64,000 bases of DNA, taken from Pseudomonas sp. ACM7 (GTDB lineage: Bacteria > Pseudomonadota > Gammaproteobacteria > Pseudomonadales > Pseudomonadaceae). Of the stretch, positions 17,453-26,666 are shown one piece after another. The notes below the pieces were generated by a model that saw only the letters and a program-made list of their open reading frames with translations, was not told the DNA's origin and searched no databases. Location of the stretch: assembly GCF_004136015.1 (NCBI RefSeq), contig NZ_CP024866.1, positions 1,236,807 through 1,300,806 of the forward strand. Direction: 5' to 3'. A program made the translations under genes and the position numbers. Positions within the stretch are counted from its first letter, which is position 1. Each line of letters starts with the position of its first letter.

Positions 17453-20400
17453 ATGGAAGAGCAAGCCTCTCTGAGCATTACTGAACCCTCCATCGCCAAG
17501 AGTGCTTCCATTGCCACGATTGGCAAAAGCTGGGGATCGGTCGGCGTGACGGGCAGTGCCTCGTTCGAGTTGCCGCTGCCCCTCTCAGCAGGGCGCGGTT
17601 TCGATCCCGCCATGGCGCTGAGTTATGACAGCCAGGGCGGTAACGGTCCGTTTGGCATTGGCTGGCGTTTGGGCACCAGTGCTATCACTCGCCGGACCAG
17701 CAAGGGGGTGCCCGATTACCTAGACGTCGACATCATGGTCGGTCCTGGTGGCGAGGAGTTGATGCCCGAGCTGGATGACAAGGGCAAGCCAACGTCCAGA
17801 GAGGAACTCCTCTATCGTGGCCTCCCCATTGGTAAGCACGATGTTGTGCGCTACAGGCCACGGGTCGAGAGTTCGTTCGATCTGTTCGAGCTGTGGCAAC
17901 CGGATGAAAAAAAACCATCTTTCTGGTTGGTGCACGGGGCCAACGGCAGTCTTCACGTCTATGGCAAGACCGACGCTTCGCGCCGTGCCGAACCTGTCGA
18001 CCCGAACAACGCTGACGCGCCGCAGCGTATCGGTGTGTGGCTACTGCTCGAAAGCATGAACCCCCACGGCGAACACATTTGTTTCGACTACAAGCCCGAA
18101 GATCAGGCACACACCCCGAATGACAAACACGACTATCGTGCCCAGCGTTACCTGCACCGGGTGTGTTACGGCAATGCCCGGGCCAGCAAAGACTTGTACG
18201 CCTGGACGGTGGAAAACCCGGCGAGCCTGGACTGGCATTTCCACTTGGTGTTCGACTACGGCGAGCGGACCCTCGATCTGGAAAAAAAACCGCTCTACGG
18301 ACCGCCATTTGATGCGCCCGGCGAGGGTTATGGTGAGTGGCAACTGCGCAGCGACCCCTTCCACAGCTACACCTACGGATTCGAACTGGGCACCCGACGT
18401 CTGTGCCATCAGGTATTGATGTTTCACCACTTCCCCGAGCAGTTGGGCCCCAAACCGGTACTCGTACGACGTTTGCTGCTGCAATACCAAACGACTCCCC
18501 TGGCATACACCCAACTGGCAGCAGCGCACTATCAGGCGTATGACGCCAGCGGCACCGTGGAAAACATGCCACCGGTGGAGTTCGACTATTCAGGCTTCGA
18601 ACTCAATAAGGAGTCGAGCCCGTTCTTCCCCTTCGAAAACATGCCCGGCATCGAGGACGGCGCGCACCACCAATGCGTGGATCTGTTCGGTGAAGGCGTG
18701 CCCGGATTTATCTGTCGTTACGACCAGAGTTGGTATTACCGCGAACCCTTACGCGCACTGACGGGGGGCGATGACATCCACTATGGCCCATGGACAGAAC
18801 TGGCCCGCATCCCCGTGGCCGATCGCAATCAGCCGACCTATCAGGCGCTGACCGATCTGACCGGCGACGGCCGGCTCGACTGGATCCTCGCCTCGCCCGG
18901 CGTGAGCGGTTTCCACACCCTGAATCCCGATCGCAGCTGGTCAGGGTTCATTCCCTTTTCGGCGTTCCCGGTGGAGTTCTTCCACACGCTTTCACAATCT
19001 GGCGACTTGATAGGCGACGGGCTCAGTTCGATGGCGCTGATCGGCCCGCGGAGCGTGCGCCTGTACGCCAATCGGCGTGAGGACGGTTTCGCCCCGGGCC
19101 AGGACGTCGAGCACACACCGGCCACCGACCGCCTGCCACTGTTCAGCAACTCCCGCACCGAACTGGTGATGCTGGGCAACTTGCTGGGCAGCGACATGAC
19201 CGAGCTGTGCCGCATCCGGTACGACGAAATCAAATGCTGGCCGAACCTCGGTCACGGTCGGTTCGGCGAGGGTATTGTCATGAGTGCCCTGCCCTTCGAT
19301 TACGCGACATTCGACGCGGCGCGAGTGCGGATTGCCGACCTCGACGGCTCTGGCGCACCGGCACTGATTTATCTGAAGTCCGACTGTTTCGAGATCTATT
19401 TCAATCACGGCGGCAATGGTCTGGAGCAAACCCCCGTAACGGTCCCGTGGCCCGAAGAAATCCGCTACGACAACCTGTGCCAGGTCACCCTCGCCGACTT
19501 GCAAGGCCTGGGTTGCGCGAGCCTGATCCTGACCGTGCCGCATATGAAGCCACGGCACTGGCGCTACGATTTCGTCAGCGCCAAGCCTTACATGCTCATC
19601 GCCAGTAACAACAACATGGGTTGCAGTACGCAGGTGGTGTATCGCAGTTCGGCACAGGAATGGCTGGATGAAAAGAATCGGATACTCAAGCTCAAACGCT
19701 TGCCGATTTGCTACCTGCCGTTCCCGGTACCGGTGGTCAAGCAACAAAGCCAGCTCGATGAAATCACCGGCAACTGCCTGAACCAGTTTCTCCAGTATTT
19801 GCACGGTTACTACGATGGCCGAAACCGCGAGTTTCGCGGCTTCGGGCTGCTGTGCCAGACCGACAGCGAAACCAGCGCAAGTGAAGACGACATCGGCTTT
19901 ACCGCCCCGGCGCTGGTCTGCACCTGGTTTCACACCGGACGGCAAATCGACCTGCCACGCGATGGCTATTTCAACCGTGACTCCGAAGCGTGTGATTTGA
20001 AACCCACGCTGTTCTGCCAGTATCACCGCAACGACGCTTTCGATGACCCAGTCCCGCCGCCCGACGAAGCCACCACCCACGAAATCGCCCGCGCCCTCGC
20101 AGGTTCAGTGCTGCGTGTGGAAACCTACGCCGCCGACGATGACCTGGCCATGGCGGTGCCTTTCGCAGTGGAGGAAAGTCGTTACAAGGTCCGCGAACTG
20201 CGCAAAAAGGGAGACCATGACGCTTACCCCATCATGCTGCCCTTGCCGCTGGAAAAGATCAGCTATCAGTACGAACGCTTCGTGAATGACCCGCTGTGCC
20301 GACATGAAATCACGTTGGGCCATGACGAGTTCGGTCTGCCTGTGCATGCCATCACGGTCAGTTATGCACGGCGCAGAAACCCGGATGATGACGAACCACC

Positions 20401-22000
20401 GTTCGATGACGTTGATGAAAACCAATGGTGGACGGATGCTCACGATCCGGCCCAACAGTCCTACTACCTGAGTGAATCCCGCGCCGAGTTCATTCACTTG
20501 AAGGAGGACCTGCAAGGCTGGCGACTGGGCCTGCCTTATCTGCAACGTGGCAATGCGTTGGTACTGCCCAAGAAGCCAGCATCCGGGGGGCTCGCCCCCG
20601 CAGACATTTCCTATGAAGGATTTATCGATCTGTACGCCTCGCCCGAATGGGTCGCTCAGAGGCTACTGACCACGCAGTCGGTCTATCGCTACCTCAAGAC
20701 TGCCGATCAAACACCGCTCGCCGATGGCAAAGCCGAGTTCGAGGCACTGCAGGCACCGCTGGAAATTGCCCAACTGGACAAGACAGCACTGCAAGCCTAC
20801 GACACGGTGCCGTCGCTCGTTATTCGGGACGAACTGGAAAAAATCGGCTATTCGGCCATGCCTCTGGTTCTAGGGGTAGACGAGGAGGAGGACAAGGAGA
20901 GGAATCTATGGTCGTCCCGGTATGGTTATGCCAAGTACGGCGAGCTCGACAGTTTTTACAAAGTGATGGAGTACAACGAAACGCCCAGTTACGGCATCAC
21001 GACAGCCCGCTACGACGCCTACTGTCTGCTGCCGAAAAGCATCACGCAGCCGGACGGGTGCGAAACCCGCTTCGAATATGACTATCACGCGCTACAACTC
21101 ATGCGCAGCATCGATGCCAATGACAATGTCGAGGAAGCCCTTTACGAGCCGTCCGGACAACCCCTTGCCATCAGTTTTTATGGCACTGAAGACGGCGAAG
21201 AAATGGGTTTTCGCCCCCTCGACGAACACGAACGTCCTGCGGACCATCGTCCAGACCCTGCCATCGAAGATCCGCAACGCGCCCTGCAAAAAGCGGCCAG
21301 CGTATTGCGCAAGGACCTGTTCAGCTGGATGGGCGAACTCCCCCATTCCGTCAGGCAGACACCTGACTGGCTGACCACCTGGATTGCGCAAGGTTACGTG
21401 CTACCCACCCTGCATATTCGCGCCAGCGCCAGACGTAGACTGTCTCGGCTCAAGTCCCTGACCGGGCCTGAACAAGCGCTGCTCGACCTGATCCACTCGA
21501 TTCCCCGAGAACCGGTGCACAGCGTCGTCCTCACCGCTGACCGCTATTGGGATGATGAGCTGCAGCAAATCCAGATCGTCAAAGCTTTCGTGGATGGTTT
21601 CGGCCGGCCACTGCAGACCAAACAGTTGGTCGAGCCGGGACAGGCTTTTGTGGTGGAAAACGGTGAGCTGGTGATTGAAGACGGCAAGCCAAAGGTCGCG
21701 CACGCCGATCCGCGCTGGCGCGTCAGCGAACGTGTGGAATACAACAACAAAGGCCTGGCTGTTCGGGTATTTCGCCCTTACTTCGCCAATGGGCACCGCT
21801 ATATCAATGACCATTCCTTCCGTGAGTTCGGCCATCACGATCAGAACTTTTACGACGTGCTGGGTCGCCAGAAAAAAGTCATCAACGCCAAAGGAGATGT
21901 CGCGCTCGAGGTCATCCATCCCTGGTACTCCACTAGCCTGGACTTTAATGACACCCATGTTGCACCGATTGAAGGTGAGCTGAAGGCAGGCAAGCCATGA
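17453..22000 (+). CDS. Tc toxin B subunit (SpvB/TcdB family)
   Basis: 1515 residues, the normal TcB size. Residues 15-75 are the SpvB-type start (SKSASIATIGKSWGSVGVTG and the block GIGWRLG). VCBS/FG-GAP-like propeller repeats occur near residues 464 (DLTGDGRLDW) and 624 (IADLDGSGAPALIY); the propeller is the gate that docks on TcA in known Tc toxins. The TcdB middle domain follows (YYDGRNREFRGFG near residue 790). The C-terminal part joins with TcC to form the hollow cocoon that holds the toxic domain. ATG at 17453 is preceded by a weak ACAGGA. The last four bases overlap the tcC start (ATGA), so the two subunits are coupled. Complete, no frameshift seen. Confidence 0.93.
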   Translation: MEEQASLSITEPSIAKSASIATIGKSWGSVGVTGSASFELPLPLSAGRGFDPAMALSYDSQGGNGPFGIGWRLGTSAITRRTSKGVPDYLDVDIMVGPGGEELMPELDDKGKPTSREELLYRGLPIGKHDVVRYRPRVESSFDLFELWQPDEKKPSFWLVHGANGSLHVYGKTDASRRAEPVDPNNADAPQRIGVWLLLESMNPHGEHICFDYKPEDQAHTPNDKHDYRAQRYLHRVCYGNARASKDLYAWTVENPASLDWHFHLVFDYGERTLDLEKKPLYGPPFDAPGEGYGEWQLRSDPFHSYTYGFELGTRRLCHQVLMFHHFPEQLGPKPVLVRRLLLQYQTTPLAYTQLAAAHYQAYDASGTVENMPPVEFDYSGFELNKESSPFFPFENMPGIEDGAHHQCVDLFGEGVPGFICRYDQSWYYREPLRALTGGDDIHYGPWTELARIPVADRNQPTYQALTDLTGDGRLDWILASPGVSGFHTLNPDRSWSGFIPFSAFPVEFFHTLSQSGDLIGDGLSSMALIGPRSVRLYANRREDGFAPGQDVEHTPATDRLPLFSNSRTELVMLGNLLGSDMTELCRIRYDEIKCWPNLGHGRFGEGIVMSALPFDYATFDAARVRIADLDGSGAPALIYLKSDCFEIYFNHGGNGLEQTPVTVPWPEEIRYDNLCQVTLADLQGLGCASLILTVPHMKPRHWRYDFVSAKPYMLIASNNNMGCSTQVVYRSSAQEWLDEKNRILKLKRLPICYLPFPVPVVKQQSQLDEITGNCLNQFLQYLHGYYDGRNREFRGFGLLCQTDSETSASEDDIGFTAPALVCTWFHTGRQIDLPRDGYFNRDSEACDLKPTLFCQYHRNDAFDDPVPPPDEATTHEIARALAGSVLRVETYAADDDLAMAVPFAVEESRYKVRELRKKGDHDAYPIMLPLPLEKISYQYERFVNDPLCRHEITLGHDEFGLPVHAITVSYARRRNPDDDEPPFDDVDENQWWTDAHDPAQQSYYLSESRAEFIHLKEDLQGWRLGLPYLQRGNALVLPKKPASGGLAPADISYEGFIDLYASPEWVAQRLLTTQSVYRYLKTADQTPLADGKAEFEALQAPLEIAQLDKTALQAYDTVPSLVIRDELEKIGYSAMPLVLGVDEEEDKERNLWSSRYGYAKYGELDSFYKVMEYNETPSYGITTARYDAYCLLPKSITQPDGCETRFEYDYHALQLMRSIDANDNVEEALYEPSGQPLAISFYGTEDGEEMGFRPLDEHERPADHRPDPAIEDPQRALQKAASVLRKDLFSWMGELPHSVRQTPDWLTTWIAQGYVLPTLHIRASARRRLSRLKSLTGPEQALLDLIHSIPREPVHSVVLTADRYWDDELQQIQIVKAFVDGFGRPLQTKQLVEPGQAFVVENGELVIEDGKPKVAHADPRWRVSERVEYNNKGLAVRVFRPYFANGHRYINDHSFREFGHHDQNFYDVLGRQKKVINAKGDVALEVIHPWYSTSLDFNDTHVAPIEGELKAGKP

Positions 22001-24834
22001 CAGCCACAGTTCATTGGCGGACCCCGAATGTGACGGCCATTGATAGCCGGGGCTTACCGATTCGCCAGATCGCGTACTTGCGCAAGGTCGCTGCCGGCCC
22101 AGTGGAACACCTGATCACCCGCCAGCACTACGACGCTGCCGGGCGATTGCTCGAACAATGGGACCCGCGACTGTTCGGCGTCGTCCCCAACCTGGCCACG
22201 GTCTACCGCCTGTCCGGTGAACCGCTGAAAGTCGACAGCGTCGACGCTGGCTGGCGTCTGAGCCTGCCAGGGTTGGCCGGAGAAGCGCTGCAGCGCTGGG
22301 ACCAACGTGGTAGTCATTGGCGCATCACCTACGACGCTCTGTTGCGCCCGATTGCCATCGAGGAAAACGGTGAGCCGAATGTCGAAACCTTTACCTACGT
22401 CGATGCCTCCGCCGATCCTGCTTTCAACCGGCGCGGCCAGTTGACCGAACAGCTCGACCGTGCCGGCACCTTGAGTCTCGACAGTTACAGCTTATTGGGG
22501 CAATCACTGCGCGAAACCCGAACCCTGGCCGAGGGCAAGCCCTACCGCAGCAGCTGGATTTACAGCCCACTCGGCACACTGCTGAGCCAGACCGATGCCG
22601 GTGATCACCAGCAACAGTTGCGTTATGACGTCGTCGGGCAGCTCCAGCAGGTTGAGCTACGGATTAAAGATGGCTTGGGCTGGGAATCGGTTCTGAAAGA
22701 AGCGCAGTACAACGCCGCCGGCCAGATCATCGAACAACGCGCCAGCAACGAAGTGCTCGGCACTTGGACCTACGACCCGGCCGATGGGCGCCTGTCTACG
22801 CAGCGCGCGCAAAAAAATGCCGAGACAGCGCTGCAAGATTTCGAATATTTCTACGACCGCGTTGGCAACATCATCCGGCTCGCAGACCACGCCTTCCAGC
22901 CAACTTTTTTCGCCAACCAGCTAATCGACGGCCACCGCGACTTCACCTATGACTCGCTGTACCGGCTGACCAGTGCCACCGGTTACGACGATGCCCAGCC
23001 GTCGGATATTCCGGGCCGGCCCCTGCCCGACGATCCGAACAATCGGCTCAATTACACTCAACACTATGAGTACGATTCTGGTGGCAACCTGATCAAACTG
23101 CGTCACGTACGTGCGGGCGCCTCACTGACCCGCGAGATGTTCATCGACCCTGCCAGCAACCACGGTGTGCGCTGGAAACCTGATGATCCGGTCCCTGATT
23201 TCGAAAAATTGTATGACCGCCATGGCAATCTCCAGAACTTGCAGCCGGGCAAAGCCTTGCAGTGGAACTGCCTGGACCAACTGGAATCGGTAACGCTGGT
23301 CAAACGCACCAACGGCCCGGATGACGAAGAGTTCTACCGCTACAGCCAGGGCGTGCGCGTGTACAAACGCCACGAAACCCACACGTCGTCACTCAGCCAT
23401 TTCCAGGAAGTGATCTACCTGCCGGGCCTGGAAATCCGCACCCGCGACAACGGCGAAGAATTGCACGTAATCACCCTGCCTGGCGGGCACGGCAGCGTGC
23501 GTTGCCTGCACTGGGTCAGCGGCAAACCCGCCAACATCGCTGCCGATCAATTGCGCTACAGCCTCGATGACCACTTGGGTTCCTGTGCGCTGGAGCTCGA
23601 TCAAAATGCGCAGGTGATCAGCGAAGAAGGTTATTACCCGTTCGGAGCCACGGCCTGGTTCGCGCGGGGAAGTGAGGTGGACGTCGACTACAAAACCGTC
23701 CGCTATTCCGGCAAGGAAATGGATGACAGCGGGCTGTATTACTACGGCGCGCGTTACTACGCGCCGTGGTTGCAACGTTGGGTCAGTGCCGACCCGGCGG
23801 GGGATGTGGACGGGCTGAATCTGTACGCGATGGCGGGTAACAATCCGATCGTTTTTACAGACACCGATGGACAGACTTTTGGCAACTTCCTGGACGGGTT
23901 CGTTGAAACGAACGAGCAGCGAACCAGCAGAAAAAGTCAGAGTGCAGCAGATCAAATTCAATACAGAGCCAATATGAGCTTATCGGGAGCTATCGTACGA
24001 CATACGAAAATCCTGGAGCTCACCACCCGAAGAGCCCAGGAAGCTGAGACACAAATTCTCAACCACCAGTCAGCGACGGCACATGGACAATCCGCAGCGA
24101 TAAGGACGGTGGCGCACATCGGAGGACAAGCCATCAGTTACGCAGCGGGTATCGGCATCGGCACCGCAACAGCAGCACTGGGAAGCGTCGCAGGACCTGT
24201 TGGTATCGCCGTTGGCATCTTTCTTGGGTTCGTGGCAAAAAAAGCGGTGAGTATGGGGGTAGATTTTGCTTCAGAACGCTTGAGCCTCGGCGCCTCGGTT
24301 AAATTCAAGGCAAGCAAACTGGACCCAAACCGAATAGTGGCCAAAGGCGAATACAAGGCCATGAATTATGGTTCATACGCTATTAACAAATTCAGGGGAA
24401 TGGGCCGCGGCATCATTGAACTGAACAAGAAGGGGTGGCTAAAGGGTGGTAAGGAAGCAGTGAACGTTGGCGCAAGCATCGGTATGAAGGCTGCCGGCAC
24501 TCCCTTTGCCAGTGAAATCGGCGCTGCGCTCAGTACCGTGACAGGCACATTTGAGGTACTGCATGAAATCGCAGGAGCAGGTGCTGAGCTCACGCAGGAG
24601 AAAATAGACAGAGCGGACGCACACATCAGCGGGATGATCGAGCTATTGAACGCAGGGGTAAGTGAACTTGAAAGCCTGTTTGACCAAGCCGGACGCAGTT
24701 CAATTCATACCTATAGTCCGCTCAGTAAAATTTTCGGGAAGTCTCCCGGCGACACGCGCGCAAGCGTGAGGAGCGCTACAGACGCAACCATTGCACAATT
24801 GAGGCGGACACAAACCATGCTCAGGGCGGCCTGA
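21997..24834 (+). CDS. Tc toxin C subunit (RHS core) with an unrecognised C-terminal effector domain
   Basis: 945 residues. Residues 1-545 carry RHS/YD repeats. The RHS-associated core follows at about 545-625: YYPFGATAW, RYSGKEMDDSGLYYYGARYY, then DPAGDVDGLNLY and the NNP block. In TcC proteins this core is an aspartyl protease that cuts off the C-terminal toxin inside the cocoon. The remaining 320 residues (626-945) are the variable effector. It is mostly helical, with a glycine-rich hydrophobic stretch (about 710-755), and lacks an obvious ADP-ribosyltransferase or deaminase motif. Its base composition is less GC-rich than the core, as is common for swapped toxin tips. Coupled to tcB by ATGA overlap. 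No immunity gene is adjacent, as usual for Tc toxins. Confidence 0.9.
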   Translation: MTATVHWRTPNVTAIDSRGLPIRQIAYLRKVAAGPVEHLITRQHYDAAGRLLEQWDPRLFGVVPNLATVYRLSGEPLKVDSVDAGWRLSLPGLAGEALQRWDQRGSHWRITYDALLRPIAIEENGEPNVETFTYVDASADPAFNRRGQLTEQLDRAGTLSLDSYSLLGQSLRETRTLAEGKPYRSSWIYSPLGTLLSQTDAGDHQQQLRYDVVGQLQQVELRIKDGLGWESVLKEAQYNAAGQIIEQRASNEVLGTWTYDPADGRLSTQRAQKNAETALQDFEYFYDRVGNIIRLADHAFQPTFFANQLIDGHRDFTYDSLYRLTSATGYDDAQPSDIPGRPLPDDPNNRLNYTQHYEYDSGGNLIKLRHVRAGASLTREMFIDPASNHGVRWKPDDPVPDFEKLYDRHGNLQNLQPGKALQWNCLDQLESVTLVKRTNGPDDEEFYRYSQGVRVYKRHETHTSSLSHFQEVIYLPGLEIRTRDNGEELHVITLPGGHGSVRCLHWVSGKPANIAADQLRYSLDDHLGSCALELDQNAQVISEEGYYPFGATAWFARGSEVDVDYKTVRYSGKEMDDSGLYYYGARYYAPWLQRWVSADPAGDVDGLNLYAMAGNNPIVFTDTDGQTFGNFLDGFVETNEQRTSRKSQSAADQIQYRANMSLSGAIVRHTKILELTTRRAQEAETQILNHQSATAHGQSAAIRTVAHIGGQAISYAAGIGIGTATAALGSVAGPVGIAVGIFLGFVAKKAVSMGVDFASERLSLGASVKFKASKLDPNRIVAKGEYKAMNYGSYAINKFRGMGRGIIELNKKGWLKGGKEAVNVGASIGMKAAGTPFASEIGAALSTVTGTFEVLHEIAGAGAELTQEKIDRADAHISGMIELLNAGVSELESLFDQAGRSSIHTYSPLSKIFGKSPGDTRASVRSATDATIAQLRRTQTMLRAA

Positions 24835-24899
24835 TCGGGCGGCAACACGTCACGCTTTGCGTGCTATCGTGCTCGCCCTGTCTTTCGCCTGATACTTCC

Positions 24900-26666
24900 A
24901 TGCTTGCGACTTCACGTTCCTTGCGTTTGATGCTTTATACCCTTCTGATTGCCGCCGGTGCCGCGCTGGTTGCGGGCTTCGCCATGCGTCACGCCGAGCG
25001 CCAGGCCCTCGTGGAAGACGCCGCCCGCGCCAATCAGCAATTGGCTCTCTATGCCAATTCCCTGCACACCCTGATCGACCGCTACCGCGCCCTGCCCGCC
25101 GTGCTCGCGCTGGACCCCGAATTGCGCGCCGCGCTCAAGGGTTCGGTATCCGCTGAACAGCAGGACGCACTGAACCGCAAACTGGAAAAGATCAACGGCG
25201 CAGCGCAATCCTCGACCCTGGAACTGCTCGACCACACCGGTCTGGCGGTGGCCGCCAGCAATTGGCGTTTGCCCAGCAGTTACGTCGGCCACAACTACGG
25301 TTTCCGTCCCTACTTCAGCGAAACACGCACCCAAGGCACCGGGCGCTTTTACGCGGTGGGCGTGACCAGCGGGATTCCCGGTTACTTCCTGTCCAGCGCG
25401 GTCACCGATGACAACGGCCAGTTCCTCGGAGCGATGGTGGTGAAACTCGAGTTTCCGGAACTGGAGCGCGAGTGGCGTCAGGGCAGCGACACACTGCTGG
25501 TCAGCGATGCACGCGGGATCATCTTCATCGCCAACCAGCCGGGCTGGCGCTATCGGCTGTTGAAACCGCTGAGTGACAGCGATCACGCCGAACTCAAGGT
25601 CACCCGCCAATACGACAAACAACCGCTGACACCGCTCGAGTATCAATCGGTGCGGCGCTTCGACGACAACAGTGATCTGACGCGGGTCGTGGGTCCTGAC
25701 GGGACGGCGAATTACCTGTGGGAATCGCTGCCGCTGAGCACTGAAGGCTGGACGTTGCACCTGCTGCGCCGCCCGCAAGTCGCGTTCGAAGACAGCCGCA
25801 ACGCCGGGCTCGCCGCCGCCGGGTTGTGGCTGGCCGTGGTGTTTTTGTTGCTGTTCCTCAATCAGCGTTGGCGTCTGGCCAAGCTGCGCCAGCGCAGTCG
25901 CGAAGAGCTCGAACAACTGGTGGAAGAACGCACTCGCGACCTGCGCACCGCTCAGGACGGTCTGGTGCAATCGGCCAAACTCGCCGCCCTCGGCCAGATG
26001 TCTGCCGCGCTGGCCCATGAAATCAACCAGCCGTTGACCGCCCAACGCATGCAGCTTGCTACTCTGAGGCTGCTGCTCGATCACGGCCGGGTCGACGACG
26101 CCTACAAAGCACTCAGACCGGTGGATGAGATGCTGACGCGCATGGCCGCCCTCACCGGTCACCTGAAAACCTTCGCCCGCAAAAGCCCCAGCGGTTTACG
26201 CGAACGCCTGGACCTGGCGGCGGTGGTGGACCAATCGTTGCAGTTGCTCGACACACGGTTGCGCGATGAACAGGTCAGCACGGTGCTGCACCTGACGCGC
26301 CCGGCCTGGGTGCGTGGCGATGCGATTCGCCTGGAACAGGTGCTGATCAATTTGCTGCGCAATGCCCTGGACGCCATGCAGGACAAACCCTGCAAACGCC
26401 TGGAAATCCGTCTCGAAGCCGACGAACAACTCTGGCGCCTGACGGTCACCGACAACGGTGGCGGCATTGCCGAAGAGCATTTGGCCAACGTGTTTGATCC
26501 GTTTTTCACCACCAAACCGGTGGGTGATGGCCTGGGCCTCGGGCTGGCCGTATCCTTTGCCATCGTTCACGAATCGGGCGGTCGCCTGAGCGCCGACAAT
26601 CATGCAAACGGCGCGGTGTTCACCGTGACTTTGCCCATCGATCTGGAGGCTCCTGGCTCATGCTGA
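24900..26666 (+). CDS. Sensor histidine kinase, MifS/DctB family
   Basis: 588 residues from ATG 24900 (the frame is open from 24861, but the shorter start gives a clean N-terminal membrane helix, residues 8-28). A periplasmic double-Cache sensor (about 35-300) with the DctB-like NYGFRPYF segment is followed by a second membrane helix (about 305-325), a coiled coil, the H-box ALAHEINQPL (phosphorylated His) and an ATPase domain with DNGGGI and GLGLGLAVSF. It should sense a dicarboxylate outside the inner membrane and phosphorylate the regulator encoded next, with which it overlaps by 7 bases. Because the pair sits beside a KgtP/PcaT-type permease, MifS (2-oxoglutarate sensing) is a better guess than DctB. 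The 65-base gap from tcC has no terminator. Confidence 0.85.
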   Translation: MLATSRSLRLMLYTLLIAAGAALVAGFAMRHAERQALVEDAARANQQLALYANSLHTLIDRYRALPAVLALDPELRAALKGSVSAEQQDALNRKLEKINGAAQSSTLELLDHTGLAVAASNWRLPSSYVGHNYGFRPYFSETRTQGTGRFYAVGVTSGIPGYFLSSAVTDDNGQFLGAMVVKLEFPELEREWRQGSDTLLVSDARGIIFIANQPGWRYRLLKPLSDSDHAELKVTRQYDKQPLTPLEYQSVRRFDDNSDLTRVVGPDGTANYLWESLPLSTEGWTLHLLRRPQVAFEDSRNAGLAAAGLWLAVVFLLLFLNQRWRLAKLRQRSREELEQLVEERTRDLRTAQDGLVQSAKLAALGQMSAALAHEINQPLTAQRMQLATLRLLLDHGRVDDAYKALRPVDEMLTRMAALTGHLKTFARKSPSGLRERLDLAAVVDQSLQLLDTRLRDEQVSTVLHLTRPAWVRGDAIRLEQVLINLLRNALDAMQDKPCKRLEIRLEADEQLWRLTVTDNGGGIAEEHLANVFDPFFTTKPVGDGLGLGLAVSFAIVHESGGRLSADNHANGAVFTVTLPIDLEAPGSC

